This document shows positions 9,253 to 19,217 of a DNA stretch of 34,397 nt, piece by piece (position 1 is the stretch's first letter; each line of letters starts with the position of its first letter). Source of the stretch: Prevotella sp. (GTDB taxonomy: Bacteria; Bacteroidota; Bacteroidia; Bacteroidales; Dysgonomonadaceae); NCBI GenBank assembly GCA_031285905.1, contig JAITVH010000149.1, positions 1 to 34,397 of the forward strand, read 5' to 3'. The notes under the pieces are model-generated. The model ran no database searches, was not told the origin of the DNA, and worked only from the letters and a program-made list of their open reading frames with translations. Both the position numbers and the translations under genes were made by a program.

Positions 9253-10616
9253 CTATTCAAGTATAAGCTCAATAACTGGTAAAGCCACATTGGGCTTTAA
9301 TGTAGGAACGGGCATTATAAGATCTCCTGCTTTGGAGGTCTCGTGCGTGTGCGCACCGGGATCGGCATAGGTCTGAGTGTACCATCCAAGTTCCGATGCA
9401 TCATTCAACAATTGGGCATACTTTACTTTCCCCTCAAATCCCGGAAGGTGTAGCGATTTGAAAGGCCACTCCAACACATGTATATACATCCTGTGTGTCT
9501 CAGGATTATAAGTGAGCAAACAGTTTTTGGGAGTTTGGAATCCGTCTGGGGCCTGCGTACAGCCATAGATGGCGCGACTGTGAACCTTCATCCATTCGCC
9601 GATGCCCTTGAAACGTTCAATAGCACGGTCTTCGAAAGTACCTCTACCTGTTGGGCCAACATTCATAAGGAGATTACCTCCCTTGCTAACAGTCTCGGCA
9701 AGCATCACAATTAGTTGTCTGGTACTCTTCCAATGATGCTGGTCACGAGCATAACCAAACGACCACCCATCAAAGTTCTGGCAAATCTCCCATGGTACGC
9801 GTTCTCCATTTACTGTTGGCCATTCATGAGGAACAAACATTTCGGGCGTCAGGAAGTCCCATCCCCACGAAGTATGGTTCAGGTCTGCGCGGTTGTCTAC
9901 AAGAATCTGTGGTTGTAGTTGACGGATCAGTTTCAACATACCTTCTGAATCCCATTCATTATGTCCTTTGCTGGGATAAGAATAATCGAGAAAAAGTTCA
10001 TCGATCTGACCAAATTCGGTCAGCTGATTCTTCATGTATTGTTGGTACTTCTTCATGTCGCGGTTCTTGTTGGCTTCCGCCCGTCCTTCTTCCGAGTCGG
10101 GCCGATTGGGATGCATGTGGTCGTATGTGTAATCAGGATGATTCCAGTCGATCATTGAATAATAAAAACCGATACGAATACCTTCGGCTCTGAATGCATC
10201 AACCAATGGTTTTAGCACATCCTTTCCGTATGGTGTGTTTGTTATCTTGAAATCAGTATATTTGGTATCCCACATACAGAAACCGTCCAGGTGCTTGGTA
10301 GTGAAGACCACATATTTCATTCCTGTAGCCTTAGCTGTAGCAGCCCATTCCACCGGATCGTAAAGGTCAGGGTTAAACATGTCTGCATATAATTTGTATC
10401 TTTCCCTGCTTGTCCTTTCGGCCATCATCATGTTTTCGTTTCTTACGGGAAGGCTGTAAATCCCCCAATGGATGAACATCCCGAAACGGTCATGCGTTTT
10501 GCTTTTTCTTCTTTGGTCTCTTTAGCCCACGATGGGATTTTCTCTCCTTCTTGCGCCTTGATATGATGGGTTAGCCCCATTGTGACAAGTAAGGATAATA
10601 GAATAATTCTTTTCAT
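9253..10616 (-). pseudogene. GH29 alpha-L-fucosidase, frameshifted near the N-terminus
   Basis: Exo-acting alpha-L-fucosidase of family GH29, meant for export. The frame open from 10479 encodes 408 residues beginning at the conserved MFIHWGIYS and including TKHLDGFCMWD, the nucleophile candidate D165 in LFLDYS (numbered from that Met), and the family block LLMNVGPTGRG. The true start is ATG 10616, which encodes a signal peptide (MKRIILLSLLVTMGL...KAQ) and then IPSWAKETKEEKAKRM in a different frame. The in-frame DRFG that belongs before MFIHWG is present at 10480-10491, so the two frames meet at about 10490-10495. Family members usually have several residues, including Trp, between the KRM-like and RFG motifs; they are missing here, so a small deletion of 3n+1 bases fits better than a single-base error. 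Without correction the product would have no signal peptide. Confidence 0.8.
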
Positions 10617-10799
10617 TGTTTTTTAAGATTTTATAATTATTAATACAACATTTTAAAATGTAGGGACGAGTTGAACCAGCTATCGCCTAAATGAAAGCGA
10701 AGCAAAATAAGAAAAGCCATTAATTTTCGTCCGGATTTATTTAATTGGGCTATCTTTATTTATAGTAAATTTTCAATAGTTCAAATGTCCCGTTAGCGA

Positions 10800-11741
10800 T
10801 TATCGTTCCAATTTTGCTGTTGTGATTCCCGATATTTGTACCACAGGTATATCATCGTCACTGAAAGATACATCTGCTGTGTACATAGTACGCGGATGAA
10901 CTTCCTCCTCGTTGTGATGTGCATGAAATATAATCTTCAACCGTCCCCGCTTATCCCGAAACAAAGTGCTGTGACCTGAACCAAGCAGGTTAACCGGTTT
11001 CTGTAATATCGGGTTTTTGTCATATTTCGTCCATGGCCCTAAAGGGGAGGAGGCTGTAGCAAAGCCAATTCCATAATGTTGGCTGAGATGGCTATTGCCC
11101 GAATATATCATATAATAAATACCTTTATGTTTGATAACGAAAGCTCCCTCGTTCACTCTTGGCCACACTTCTTCCCATTTCTGAGAGGTATATAAACATT
11201 GTTTCATTGTGGCTTGTCTGATTGTGGTAAGATCGTTCTCCAGTTCTGCACCCCAGATGGTCATTCCATCGTTAAACTTATTGAAAAACGTATAGGCCTG
11301 TCCGTCATCATCTATAAATAATGTATTATCAACACATTTGTCATCGATCATAGGCTTTTTTTCCTCTTGCCGGAATGGCCCTAATGGAGAATCAGACCAC
11401 GCTGCACATATCCTGTCATCCGAAGAATAGTACATTAAGAAACGTCCTTTATCCTTTATATAATATACTTCCGGCACCCAGAATAAATGTTCTCCCCACA
11501 TTTCTTTAGAATCCAATGCTTCATGTGCTACTTTCCATGAACGCAGATTTCGCGATGTATAGACACCGATACGATTGTCCGGATTTGTGCCGTATGCGTA
11601 ATAGACTCCATCGTGTAGAAGAATGTAAGGATCGGCAAGGGGGACTGACGAAAGTGATATAAACTTCGTCTCCGAATCATTGCACGATACCATAGCAATT
11701 AAGAATGTAAAGAATATAAGTATGGATGCTTTATTTTTCAT
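10800..11741 (-). CDS. Glycoside hydrolase family 43 lipoprotein (second copy)
   Basis: Predicted GH43 five-bladed propeller glycosidase, a paralogue of the gene at 6983. From ATG 11741 the product has 313 residues and begins with a lipoprotein signal (MKNKASILIFFTF...VSC). The catalytic acids are D37 in LADPYI, D138 in KCVDNTLF and E198 in VNEGAF. Shared blocks with the first copy include YYAYGT, EEKKPM, YYMIYSGNSH, ATASSPLGPW and IIFHAHH. The longer frame starting at TTG 11768 is rejected because it adds residues before a good signal sequence and overlaps a TACTTTTG promoter box. It lies 183 bases upstream of the fucosidase on the same strand and may be cotranscribed with it. Substrate not assignable from sequence alone. 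Confidence 0.87.
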   Translation of the reverse strand: MKNKASILIFFTFLIAMVSCNDSETKFISLSSVPLADPYILLHDGVYYAYGTNPDNRIGVYTSRNLRSWKVAHEALDSKEMWGEHLFWVPEVYYIKDKGRFLMYYSSDDRICAAWSDSPLGPFRQEEKKPMIDDKCVDNTLFIDDDGQAYTFFNKFNDGMTIWGAELENDLTTIRQATMKQCLYTSQKWEEVWPRVNEGAFVIKHKGIYYMIYSGNSHLSQHYGIGFATASSPLGPWTKYDKNPILQKPVNLLGSGHSTLFRDKRGRLKIIFHAHHNEEEVHPRTMYTADVSFSDDDIPVVQISGITTAKLER

Positions 11742-11765
11742 GAAACAAATGGCTTCGATTTTTAT

Positions 11766-11773
11766 CAAAAGTA
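11766..11773 (-). promoter_or_regulatory. Putative -7 box of the second GH43 gene
   Basis: On the minus strand this reads TACTTTTG, identical to the -7 box of the first GH43 gene. No TTTG is present at the proper distance upstream, so the promoter may need an activator, for example the neighbouring hybrid regulator. The leader would be short (under 25 bases). Confidence 0.4.
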
Positions 11774-11900
11774 GTTTACATTGATCATCCGGGGATAATA
11801 CTTTTTGTTCAAATCTTGTAAATATCGATTATTAACACCCTTATAGTTGCATGTATTACAGATTTTACTGATTTTTACTATCGGATAAATAAAAATTACT

Positions 11901-14900
11901 ATGCCATCTCCGAAAAAAATAGTCTTTGCCTTACTACTGTCAATACTTGTGCTTGTGGCTGACATCTGCGCGCAGGACTTACCGGCATTTCGTTTTCGCA
12001 AAATAGATGTTGACGATGGATTATCAGAAAATACCGGAGGGTGTATATTGCAGGATTCACGAGGTTTTATGTGGTTTGGCACTAAAGATGGGTTGAACCG
12101 TTACGATGGGACCGGTTTCAAAGTTTATGCAAACGACCCTGACGAAAATCTCTCTTTGGGTAACAACTATATCTGTAGCCTGCTTCAGGGAAAGTCCGAT
12201 ATTATGTATGTAGGAACCAGTGCTGGACTCTACATTATGCATATGTCAGAGGATAAATTCACCAAACTGAATAACAAGACCGCCGATGGGACAGAGGTTA
12301 CATCAGCAATTAACGGTATGTTGCTCGACGAAGAAGACCGGTTGTGGTTAGTCACATTGAATCAGGGGATATTTGTGTTCGATACCAATAAAAACATACT
12401 GCGCAAAATAAACATAAGAGGAGGGCTAAATTCTGGATCAGACACCGGATGGTGTATCATGAGCGACCGATCGGGTGTTATATGGGTTGGTACGCGCATG
12501 GGGTTGTTGAGATATAATTCCAATACTGAACAGCTTGAACCGGTACTGGGACTCTCTGGTCACATTCCGCCGAAAAACGAGGTAATGAGTATAACCGAAG
12601 ATGATAAGGGCAGGCTATGGTTAGGCACATGGGATGAAGGTGTACGAATTTATAATAAACATACAGGTAGCTATATTACGTATGGCAACAAAGACTCGAA
12701 AAACTATATAACCCATATCAGGGCCATTTATCCTTATTCCGGGGATATCATGCTTGTTGGTTCGGATGACGGACTCTATGCTATTAATGATTTAACAAGT
12801 ACTCTTGAAAAGATAGATATTCCGCGCCTGCAACAAAATCTGAACCATCAGACTATTCACTCAATTGCCGGGGACAGAGAGGGCGGCTTATGGGTAGGTA
12901 CCTACTCCGGTGGAATAAATTACCTTAATACACTATCTGCACCGGTTGATACATACATACCGGACAATTATCCCTATGCATTATTGGGAAGGATTATAGG
13001 ACAATTTTGTGAAGATGCCTCAGGCAATTTATGGATAGCTACTGAGGACGGCGGAGTAAATTATTTGGATGTGAAAACAAAAAAAATATCACAGCCGGTT
13101 AAGACCTCTTATCGCAATATACAGGCATTGCTTCTTGACGGAGACAAATTGTGGATAGGAACTATGTCGCGCGGACTGGATATATATGATTTGAGAGATG
13201 GTTCAATCAATAACATACGTCACAATCCTGCGGATGAACATTCTATTGACAACGATTGTATATTTTCTCTCTACAAAACCGATGGAGGCGATATCTATGT
13301 AGGCACAAGCGATGGGCTCAACCGCTATGACCAGCAAAACCATAACTTCGTCAGGATACCCGAGGCCAAAGGTTTGATACGCGACATAAAAGAAGACGAA
13401 TATGGCTACCTATGGCTTGCCTCCCTAGATACGGGAGCCAAGAGAATGAAAATAGCGACGGAAGAGTGGGTACATTATGATACATTGAAGCATAGGAGTA
13501 ATCCCATAGTGGGACAAAAACTGAGCAGCATCTATATCGATGATCATAAGAATCTTATATTCAGCAGCCAGGGCAGCGGTATATTTATGTACGACTACCT
13601 GAACGATGATTTTCGGAATATATCGCAGGCTGACGGATTGCCTAACAACGTTATATATGGAATACTGGATGATCAGTTCGGAAACCTGTGGCTAAGCTCT
13701 AATGTGGGTATAATCTGTTTTAATCCCGATTCGCCACAAGACTACCGATTATACAATAAAGAAGATGGCATGCAGAGTGCCCAGTTTAACTTCAGGTCGA
13801 GTTATAAGACACGAAATGGAAAGTTCTATTTCGGTGGTATAAATGGATTCAGCAGCTTCTATCCTGACGAGTTACTCGGTATAAAAAACCGAGTCGTTCC
13901 GCCGGTAGTAATTACAGAAATAAAACCTCTTGGCAATATCAAAGCAGAGATGAAAGATGAGATTACCACATCTCTGTTCTGTGGCAATCGGATAGAGTTA
14001 CCATACCACAATTCCTCTTTTACCATATCATATGTCAGTTTGAGCTATATGGCACAATCTAAAAATATGTACACCTATATGCTCGAAGGCTCCGACACAG
14101 AATGGAACTATGTAGGCAACAACAAAAGTGTAACTTACCTCAATCTTCCCCCGGGCGAGTACACTTTCAGAGTAAAGGGTTCCAATAATGATGGCCTGTG
14201 GAATGAGCAGGCGGCACATATAGAAATACATATTCTTCCCCCGTTCTGGCGATCTACGCCTGCTATAATATTATATATACTGCTTGTATCTTTACTCTGT
14301 TATTTATTGGTCACATATTATCTGCGCCGTTATCGCCGCAAACAGGCTGTTGCACTCGAAGCCATAATGGCCGAAGAAGAGAAGAAAAATTATCAATCGA
14401 AACTGGATTTTTTCACAACGATTGCTCATGAAATACGAACGCCGCTCAGTCTCATATCCGCACCTCTTGAAGAGATTATCGCTTCGAAAGACGGAAATGA
14501 ACAGACACACCAAAATCTGTCGATAATAGAAAAGAACAGTGAACGCCTCTCCACCCTTATAAACCAACTGCTCGATTTCCGCAAAATTGATTCCCGAAAA
14601 CATATTCTTACCTGGCAGGAGATTAATATGAAAAGGCAAATAACAGAAATTTATGAACGTTTCTGCAAAACAGCGCAAAGTAAGGATATCACACTGAGTC
14701 TAAAATTGCCCGAAGATGAACGAACCGTAATTACTGATTCCGACGCACTTATCAAAATCACGGGCAATCTGCTTACCAATGCACTCAAGTTCACTTCCGA
14801 TTTGATTATACTACAATTGCAATACAATCAGGACAATTCATATACCATCAGCGTGACTGATAACGGTAAGGGAATACCCGACAATCAGAAGAAAGTAATC

Positions 14901-15890
14901 TTCGATCCATTTTTCCAGATAAATAAGGAAGATGACAAACAGGGAATCGGTATCGGGTTATCTCTGGTGAAAAGCCTTTCCGACATGCTAGAGGGAAGTA
15001 TAGAAGTGTTCGATGTTTTCGGTGGTGGAACGACTTTTGCATTTAGATTCAATAGTCTTCCTGCTGCATTGATTAAAGAAGAGATTCCATCTTTACAAGG
15101 AGAAGAGTCTTCAATGGAGGGCAAACCCCATCTCTTAGTCGTTGATGACAATAAGGATATGGCTTCTTTTATAAGTAGTGCCCTAAACGAAGTTTACAGT
15201 GTAGATATAGCATACGATGCCGCTCAGGCTATGGAACTTCTCGAAAAAGATAATTATGAACTCATCGTATTAGACATAATGATGCCCGGAATAGACGGTA
15301 TATCATTGGTAGGAAAACTCAAAAAGGATATCAATTATAGTCATATTCCAATAATACTTCTCTCAGCAAAAACAGATAACGCATCAAAAGCCGAAGGACT
15401 TCATTCCGGAGCGGACGTTTTCATTGAAAAGCCATTCTCCGTTCAGCATCTTAAAGCTCAAATATCAAGCCTATTAAATAACAGGAAAAGTATTCTGGAA
15501 GCGTTTAACCGCTCTCCACTAATGCCATATTCGACATTGGCTATGAATAAAAGTGATGAAAGTTTCCTTAAAATACTGAATGATGAAATCAAGAAGAATA
15601 TGTCTGATGAGGATTTTTCGGTGGAATCTCTGGCTGACATTCTATCTATCAGCCGTTCGAATCTTCAACGTAAAGTAAAGGTTATAAGCGGAATGACTCC
15701 CGGAGAATATCTTCGGAACTATAGGCTGAGAAAGGCTTGCCAGCTTTTGATAGAAAGCAATATGCGGATTAATGAGGTTGCTTTTGAAGTAGGTTTCAGT
15801 TCAGCCTCATATTTTAATAAGGTTTTCTATAAAGCCTACAATATGACGCCAACAGAATTTATTGCAAGCCACATTGCGGATAAGGAATAG
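11901..15890 (+). CDS. Hybrid two-component system sensor/regulator (HTCS)
   Basis: A one-protein sensor and transcription factor of 1329 residues, spanning the inner membrane. Order: signal peptide (to about residue 25, ending CAQ); a periplasmic double-propeller sensor of Reg_prop repeats such as GFMWFGTKDGLNRYDG, roughly 30-700; a Y_Y_Y domain to about 785; a membrane helix at about 788-808; a histidine kinase with phosphoacceptor H843 in IAHEIRTPLSL, an N box (GNLLTNALKFT) and G boxes (DNGKGIPD, GIGIGLSL); a receiver domain with D1125 in LIVLDIMMPG; and a C-terminal AraC-type HTH (SISRSNLQRKVK, VAFEVGFSSASYFNKVF). Such proteins bind an oligosaccharide in the periplasm and switch on a glycan-use locus. 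It is divergent from the second GH43 gene, so the GH43/GH29 genes are its likely targets by context. Start ATG 11901 is chosen because the signal peptide follows directly. Confidence 0.95.
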   Translation: MPSPKKIVFALLLSILVLVADICAQDLPAFRFRKIDVDDGLSENTGGCILQDSRGFMWFGTKDGLNRYDGTGFKVYANDPDENLSLGNNYICSLLQGKSDIMYVGTSAGLYIMHMSEDKFTKLNNKTADGTEVTSAINGMLLDEEDRLWLVTLNQGIFVFDTNKNILRKINIRGGLNSGSDTGWCIMSDRSGVIWVGTRMGLLRYNSNTEQLEPVLGLSGHIPPKNEVMSITEDDKGRLWLGTWDEGVRIYNKHTGSYITYGNKDSKNYITHIRAIYPYSGDIMLVGSDDGLYAINDLTSTLEKIDIPRLQQNLNHQTIHSIAGDREGGLWVGTYSGGINYLNTLSAPVDTYIPDNYPYALLGRIIGQFCEDASGNLWIATEDGGVNYLDVKTKKISQPVKTSYRNIQALLLDGDKLWIGTMSRGLDIYDLRDGSINNIRHNPADEHSIDNDCIFSLYKTDGGDIYVGTSDGLNRYDQQNHNFVRIPEAKGLIRDIKEDEYGYLWLASLDTGAKRMKIATEEWVHYDTLKHRSNPIVGQKLSSIYIDDHKNLIFSSQGSGIFMYDYLNDDFRNISQADGLPNNVIYGILDDQFGNLWLSSNVGIICFNPDSPQDYRLYNKEDGMQSAQFNFRSSYKTRNGKFYFGGINGFSSFYPDELLGIKNRVVPPVVITEIKPLGNIKAEMKDEITTSLFCGNRIELPYHNSSFTISYVSLSYMAQSKNMYTYMLEGSDTEWNYVGNNKSVTYLNLPPGEYTFRVKGSNNDGLWNEQAAHIEIHILPPFWRSTPAIILYILLVSLLCYLLVTYYLRRYRRKQAVALEAIMAEEEKKNYQSKLDFFTTIAHEIRTPLSLISAPLEEIIASKDGNEQTHQNLSIIEKNSERLSTLINQLLDFRKIDSRKHILTWQEINMKRQITEIYERFCKTAQSKDITLSLKLPEDERTVITDSDALIKITGNLLTNALKFTSDLIILQLQYNQDNSYTISVTDNGKGIPDNQKKVIFDPFFQINKEDDKQGIGIGLSLVKSLSDMLEGSIEVFDVFGGGTTFAFRFNSLPAALIKEEIPSLQGEESSMEGKPHLLVVDDNKDMASFISSALNEVYSVDIAYDAAQAMELLEKDNYELIVLDIMMPGIDGISLVGKLKKDINYSHIPIILLSAKTDNASKAEGLHSGADVFIEKPFSVQHLKAQISSLLNNRKSILEAFNRSPLMPYSTLAMNKSDESFLKILNDEIKKNMSDEDFSVESLADILSISRSNLQRKVKVISGMTPGEYLRNYRLRKACQLLIESNMRINEVAFEVGFSSASYFNKVFYKAYNMTPTEFIASHIADKE

Positions 15891-15901
15891 TTAATAAAAA
15901 G

Positions 15902-15928
15902 CAAAGCCATCCGGAAAAGATGGCTTTG
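15902..15928. terminator. Terminator after the HTCS gene
   Basis: A 10-bp perfect stem (15902-15911 with 15919-15928) around a 7-base loop, lying between the convergent HTCS and carB genes. It can serve both directions; T-rich flanks are moderate. Confidence 0.8.
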
Positions 15929-15957
15929 TTGAAATATACTAAGAATTCCTTTATATA

Positions 15958-18900
15958 TTAATCATATTCGTTCCAGGCCTTGATCTCCAACTCATCAACA
16001 TTCATCTTACAGAATGCCTGTATGAATGCCGATGCTAATCGCGAATTAGTAAGTAAAGGCACATTGAAATCAATCGAAGCCCTCCGTATTTTATAACCGT
16101 TGTCTAACTCGCTTGTGGTAAAGTTCTTTGGTATATTCACAACCAGATCTATTTTTTTTTCCTGTATCATCTCTACCGCATTCGGATGTTGGTTATCGTT
16201 TGGCCAGTATACACGTGTAGCAGGGACTCCGTTTTCTTCCAAAAACTTCTGCGAACCACCTGTGGCATATAATTCATATCCTTTCTGGTGCAACAATCTG
16301 GCTGCCTGTAATAATTCTACTTTCGATTTTGCAGGGCCTGTTGAGAACAGCACTGTTTTCTTCGGTATCTGATATCCTACCGATAGCATTGATTTGAGCA
16401 GAGCATCATGGAAATTATCTCCGATGCAGCCGACCTCCCCTGTTGATGCCATATCCACACCAAGCACAGGATCAGCTTTCTGTAAGCGGGAAAACGAGAA
16501 CTGTGAAGCCTTGATACCCACATAATCCACATCGAAGTCATTTTTATTCGGTTTCTCCACATTTTTCCCCAGCATTACCTGTGTAGCCAGATCGATAAAG
16601 TTAATCTTCAAAACTTTAGAAACAAAAGGGAATGAACGGGATGCCCTCAGATTACATTCTATCACTTTTATATCGTTATCCTTAGCCAGAAACTGAATAT
16701 TGAAAGGCCCTGAGATGTTCAGCTCTTTAGCTATTTTGCGGGCTACCTTCTTTATTCGTTTCACAGTCTCTATATAGAGCCTCTGGGCAGGAAACTGTAT
16801 AGTAGCATCTCCTGAGTGAACTCCAGCGTACTCAACATGCTCTGAGATAGCATAAGCAACTATTTCACCACCATTGGCTACGGCATCTATCTCGACTTCT
16901 TTCGCATTCTCGATAAACTCGCTCACCACTACAGGGTGTTTCTTTGAAACCTCCGCAGCAAGCTTCAAGAAGTTCTCCAGTTCCTGATCATTTGAACACA
17001 CATTCATAGCCGCGCCCGAAAGAACATATGACGGACGGATAAGTACAGGATAACCGACTTCCTCTACAAATCCTTTAATGTCTTCCAGCGATGTAAGCTC
17101 TTTCCACCGGGGCTGATCCACCCCAATTCGGTCGAGCATACTTGAGAATTTATGTCTGTCTTCCGCATTATCAATGCTTTGTGCCGAAGTTCCCAATATA
17201 TTTACATTTGCCTTATCTAGCCGGATAGCAAGGTTATTAGGTATCTGTCCGCCCACCGAAAGTATGACTCCATGCGGATTTTCCAGCTCTATAATATCCA
17301 TAACCCGTTCATACGTTAATTCGTCGAAGTACAGACGATCGCACATATCGTAGTCTGTAGATACCGTTTCGGGATTGTAGTTAATCATTACCGACCGATA
17401 CCCCTCTTTCCTTATGGTTTGCAAGGCATTTACCGAACACCAGTCAAATTCTACTGACGAACCAATGCGGTAAGCTCCTGACCCCAAGACAATCACAGAC
17501 TTCTGATCACCTAGGTATTTCACATCATTTTCGCGCCCGTTATAAGTGATATACAAATAATTAGTCTGTGCCGGGTATTCTGCTGCCAGTGTATCGATTT
17601 GCTTAACACATGGAACTATACCATTTTCTTTACGGATACGACGCACATCGTAAGTAATATTTTCTACTATTGCAGGTTCTTTACAAACTATTTTAGCTAT
17701 CTGAAAATCTGAAAATCCCATCTGTTTGGCAGAACGCAACAAATCGAGTGGGAGAGACTGTACATCATCAAACTTTTCTAATTCGGTCGAGCAACTGAAT
17801 ATATAATGGAGTTTTTGCAAAAACCACTGGTCAATCTTTGTCAGATCGTGTATTTGTTCTATCGAATAACCTTTCTTAAAAGCTTCTTCAATACAGAATA
17901 TGCGTTTGTCTGTCGGGTTTTTCAATGCATTATCCAAATCTTCAATTCCTAAAGACTTATTACCCACAAAACCATGCATTCCGATATTCACCATTCGAAG
18001 CCCCTTCTGGATAGCCTCTTCAAAGGTTCGTCCGATAGCCATTACTTCACCAACCGACTTCATGCTCGAACCAATCTCTTTGGACACCCCATGAAATTTA
18101 CCTAAATCCCAACGGGGTATTTTTACTACTATATAGTCGAGGGCAGGTTCAAAAAATGCACATGTAGACTTGGTAACCGAATTTTTCAGTTCAAACAGTC
18201 CATAGCCCAATCCCAGTTTGGCAGCCACAAAGGCTAATGGATACCCTGTAGCTTTAGAAGCTAAAGCCGAAGAGCGACTCAGACGGGCATTCACTTCAAT
18301 CACACGATAATCTTCCGAATCGGGATCAAAGGCGTATTGTACATTACATTCACCCACTATCCCGATATGCTTTACTATCTTGATCGAGAGTTCGCGCAAT
18401 TTATGATATTCTGTGTTTGTCAATGTCTGCGAAGGTGCTACAACAATACTTTCCCCTGTATGAATACCCAGTGGGTCGAAGTTCTCCATATTACAGACAG
18501 TCATACAATTATCGTATTTGTCGCGTACAACTTCATACTCTACCTCTTTCCATCCTTTCAGGGACTTCTCTACCAGAAGTTGGGAAGAGTAGGAGAGCGC
18601 CTTCTCTGCAAGTCCCCTTAGTTCCTGTTCATTATCGCAAAAACCGGATCCAAGTCCACCCAAGGCATATGCTGCACGTATAATAATCGGATATCCAAGT
18701 TCAGCAGCAGCTTTCACCGCATCTTCTATAGAACCTACAGCATGACTCTTTATAGTTTTTACATCTATCTCATCCAGTTTCTTTACAAAAAGCTCCCTGT
18801 CTTCGGTATCCATTATAGCTTGTACAGGTGTTCCCAATACGCGCACATTATACTTTTTCAGAATGCCGCCTTCATATAACTTTACACCACAGTTTAACGC

Positions 18901-19176
18901 CGTCTGCCCTCCAAAGGCAAGCAATATTCCCTGTGGTTTCTCTTTTCGGATTACTTTTTCTACAAAGTATGGGGTTATCGGCAGGAAGTATATTTTGTCG
19001 GCACTTCCTTCCGATGTTTGTATCGTCGCAATGTTAGGATTGATAAGAACAGTTTCTATCCCTTCTTCTTTTAGGGCCTTTAATGCCTGCGAACCTGAAT
19101 AGTCGAATTCTCCGGCTTCGCCTATCTTTAAAGCCCCCGAACCTAATACCAAAACCTTTTTTATATCTATATCCAT
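15958..19176 (-). CDS. carB: Carbamoyl-phosphate synthase, large subunit
   Basis: Makes carbamoyl phosphate from bicarbonate, two ATP and ammonia channelled from the small subunit; it feeds pyrimidine and arginine synthesis. The 1072 residues match the usual length. The two homologous synthetase halves are visible: the first begins VLVLGSGALKIGEAGEFDYS, the second VIVLGSGAYRIGSSVEFDWC at about residue 560. Each carries an ATP-grasp (IEVNARLSRSSALASKATGY and IECNLRASRSFPFVSKV). The C-terminal MGS-like allosteric domain begins around residue 935 (VLFSTGPAKSKVEL). The end KAWNEYD is intact. carA lies 41 bases upstream on the same strand, so the two form an operon in the usual A-B order. Confidence 0.97.
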   Translation of the reverse strand: MDIDIKKVLVLGSGALKIGEAGEFDYSGSQALKALKEEGIETVLINPNIATIQTSEGSADKIYFLPITPYFVEKVIRKEKPQGILLAFGGQTALNCGVKLYEGGILKKYNVRVLGTPVQAIMDTEDRELFVKKLDEIDVKTIKSHAVGSIEDAVKAAAELGYPIIIRAAYALGGLGSGFCDNEQELRGLAEKALSYSSQLLVEKSLKGWKEVEYEVVRDKYDNCMTVCNMENFDPLGIHTGESIVVAPSQTLTNTEYHKLRELSIKIVKHIGIVGECNVQYAFDPDSEDYRVIEVNARLSRSSALASKATGYPLAFVAAKLGLGYGLFELKNSVTKSTCAFFEPALDYIVVKIPRWDLGKFHGVSKEIGSSMKSVGEVMAIGRTFEEAIQKGLRMVNIGMHGFVGNKSLGIEDLDNALKNPTDKRIFCIEEAFKKGYSIEQIHDLTKIDQWFLQKLHYIFSCSTELEKFDDVQSLPLDLLRSAKQMGFSDFQIAKIVCKEPAIVENITYDVRRIRKENGIVPCVKQIDTLAAEYPAQTNYLYITYNGRENDVKYLGDQKSVIVLGSGAYRIGSSVEFDWCSVNALQTIRKEGYRSVMINYNPETVSTDYDMCDRLYFDELTYERVMDIIELENPHGVILSVGGQIPNNLAIRLDKANVNILGTSAQSIDNAEDRHKFSSMLDRIGVDQPRWKELTSLEDIKGFVEEVGYPVLIRPSYVLSGAAMNVCSNDQELENFLKLAAEVSKKHPVVVSEFIENAKEVEIDAVANGGEIVAYAISEHVEYAGVHSGDATIQFPAQRLYIETVKRIKKVARKIAKELNISGPFNIQFLAKDNDIKVIECNLRASRSFPFVSKVLKINFIDLATQVMLGKNVEKPNKNDFDVDYVGIKASQFSFSRLQKADPVLGVDMASTGEVGCIGDNFHDALLKSMLSVGYQIPKKTVLFSTGPAKSKVELLQAARLLHQKGYELYATGGSQKFLEENGVPATRVYWPNDNQHPNAVEMIQEKKIDLVVNIPKNFTTSELDNGYKIRRASIDFNVPLLTNSRLASAFIQAFCKMNVDELEIKAWNEYD

Positions 19177-19217
19177 TTATATATTCTATTTTAGCTGATT
19201 GTATACAATTTCCTTAT

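Noticed and set aside
9792..10193. 133-codon frame opposite the fucosidase gene
   Set aside because: A shadow frame antisense to conserved GH29 sequence, with no recognisable features.
11765..12082. 105-codon minus-strand frame between the second GH43 gene and the HTCS
   Set aside because: It overlaps the HTCS start and the intergenic region, with no family features or credible start context.
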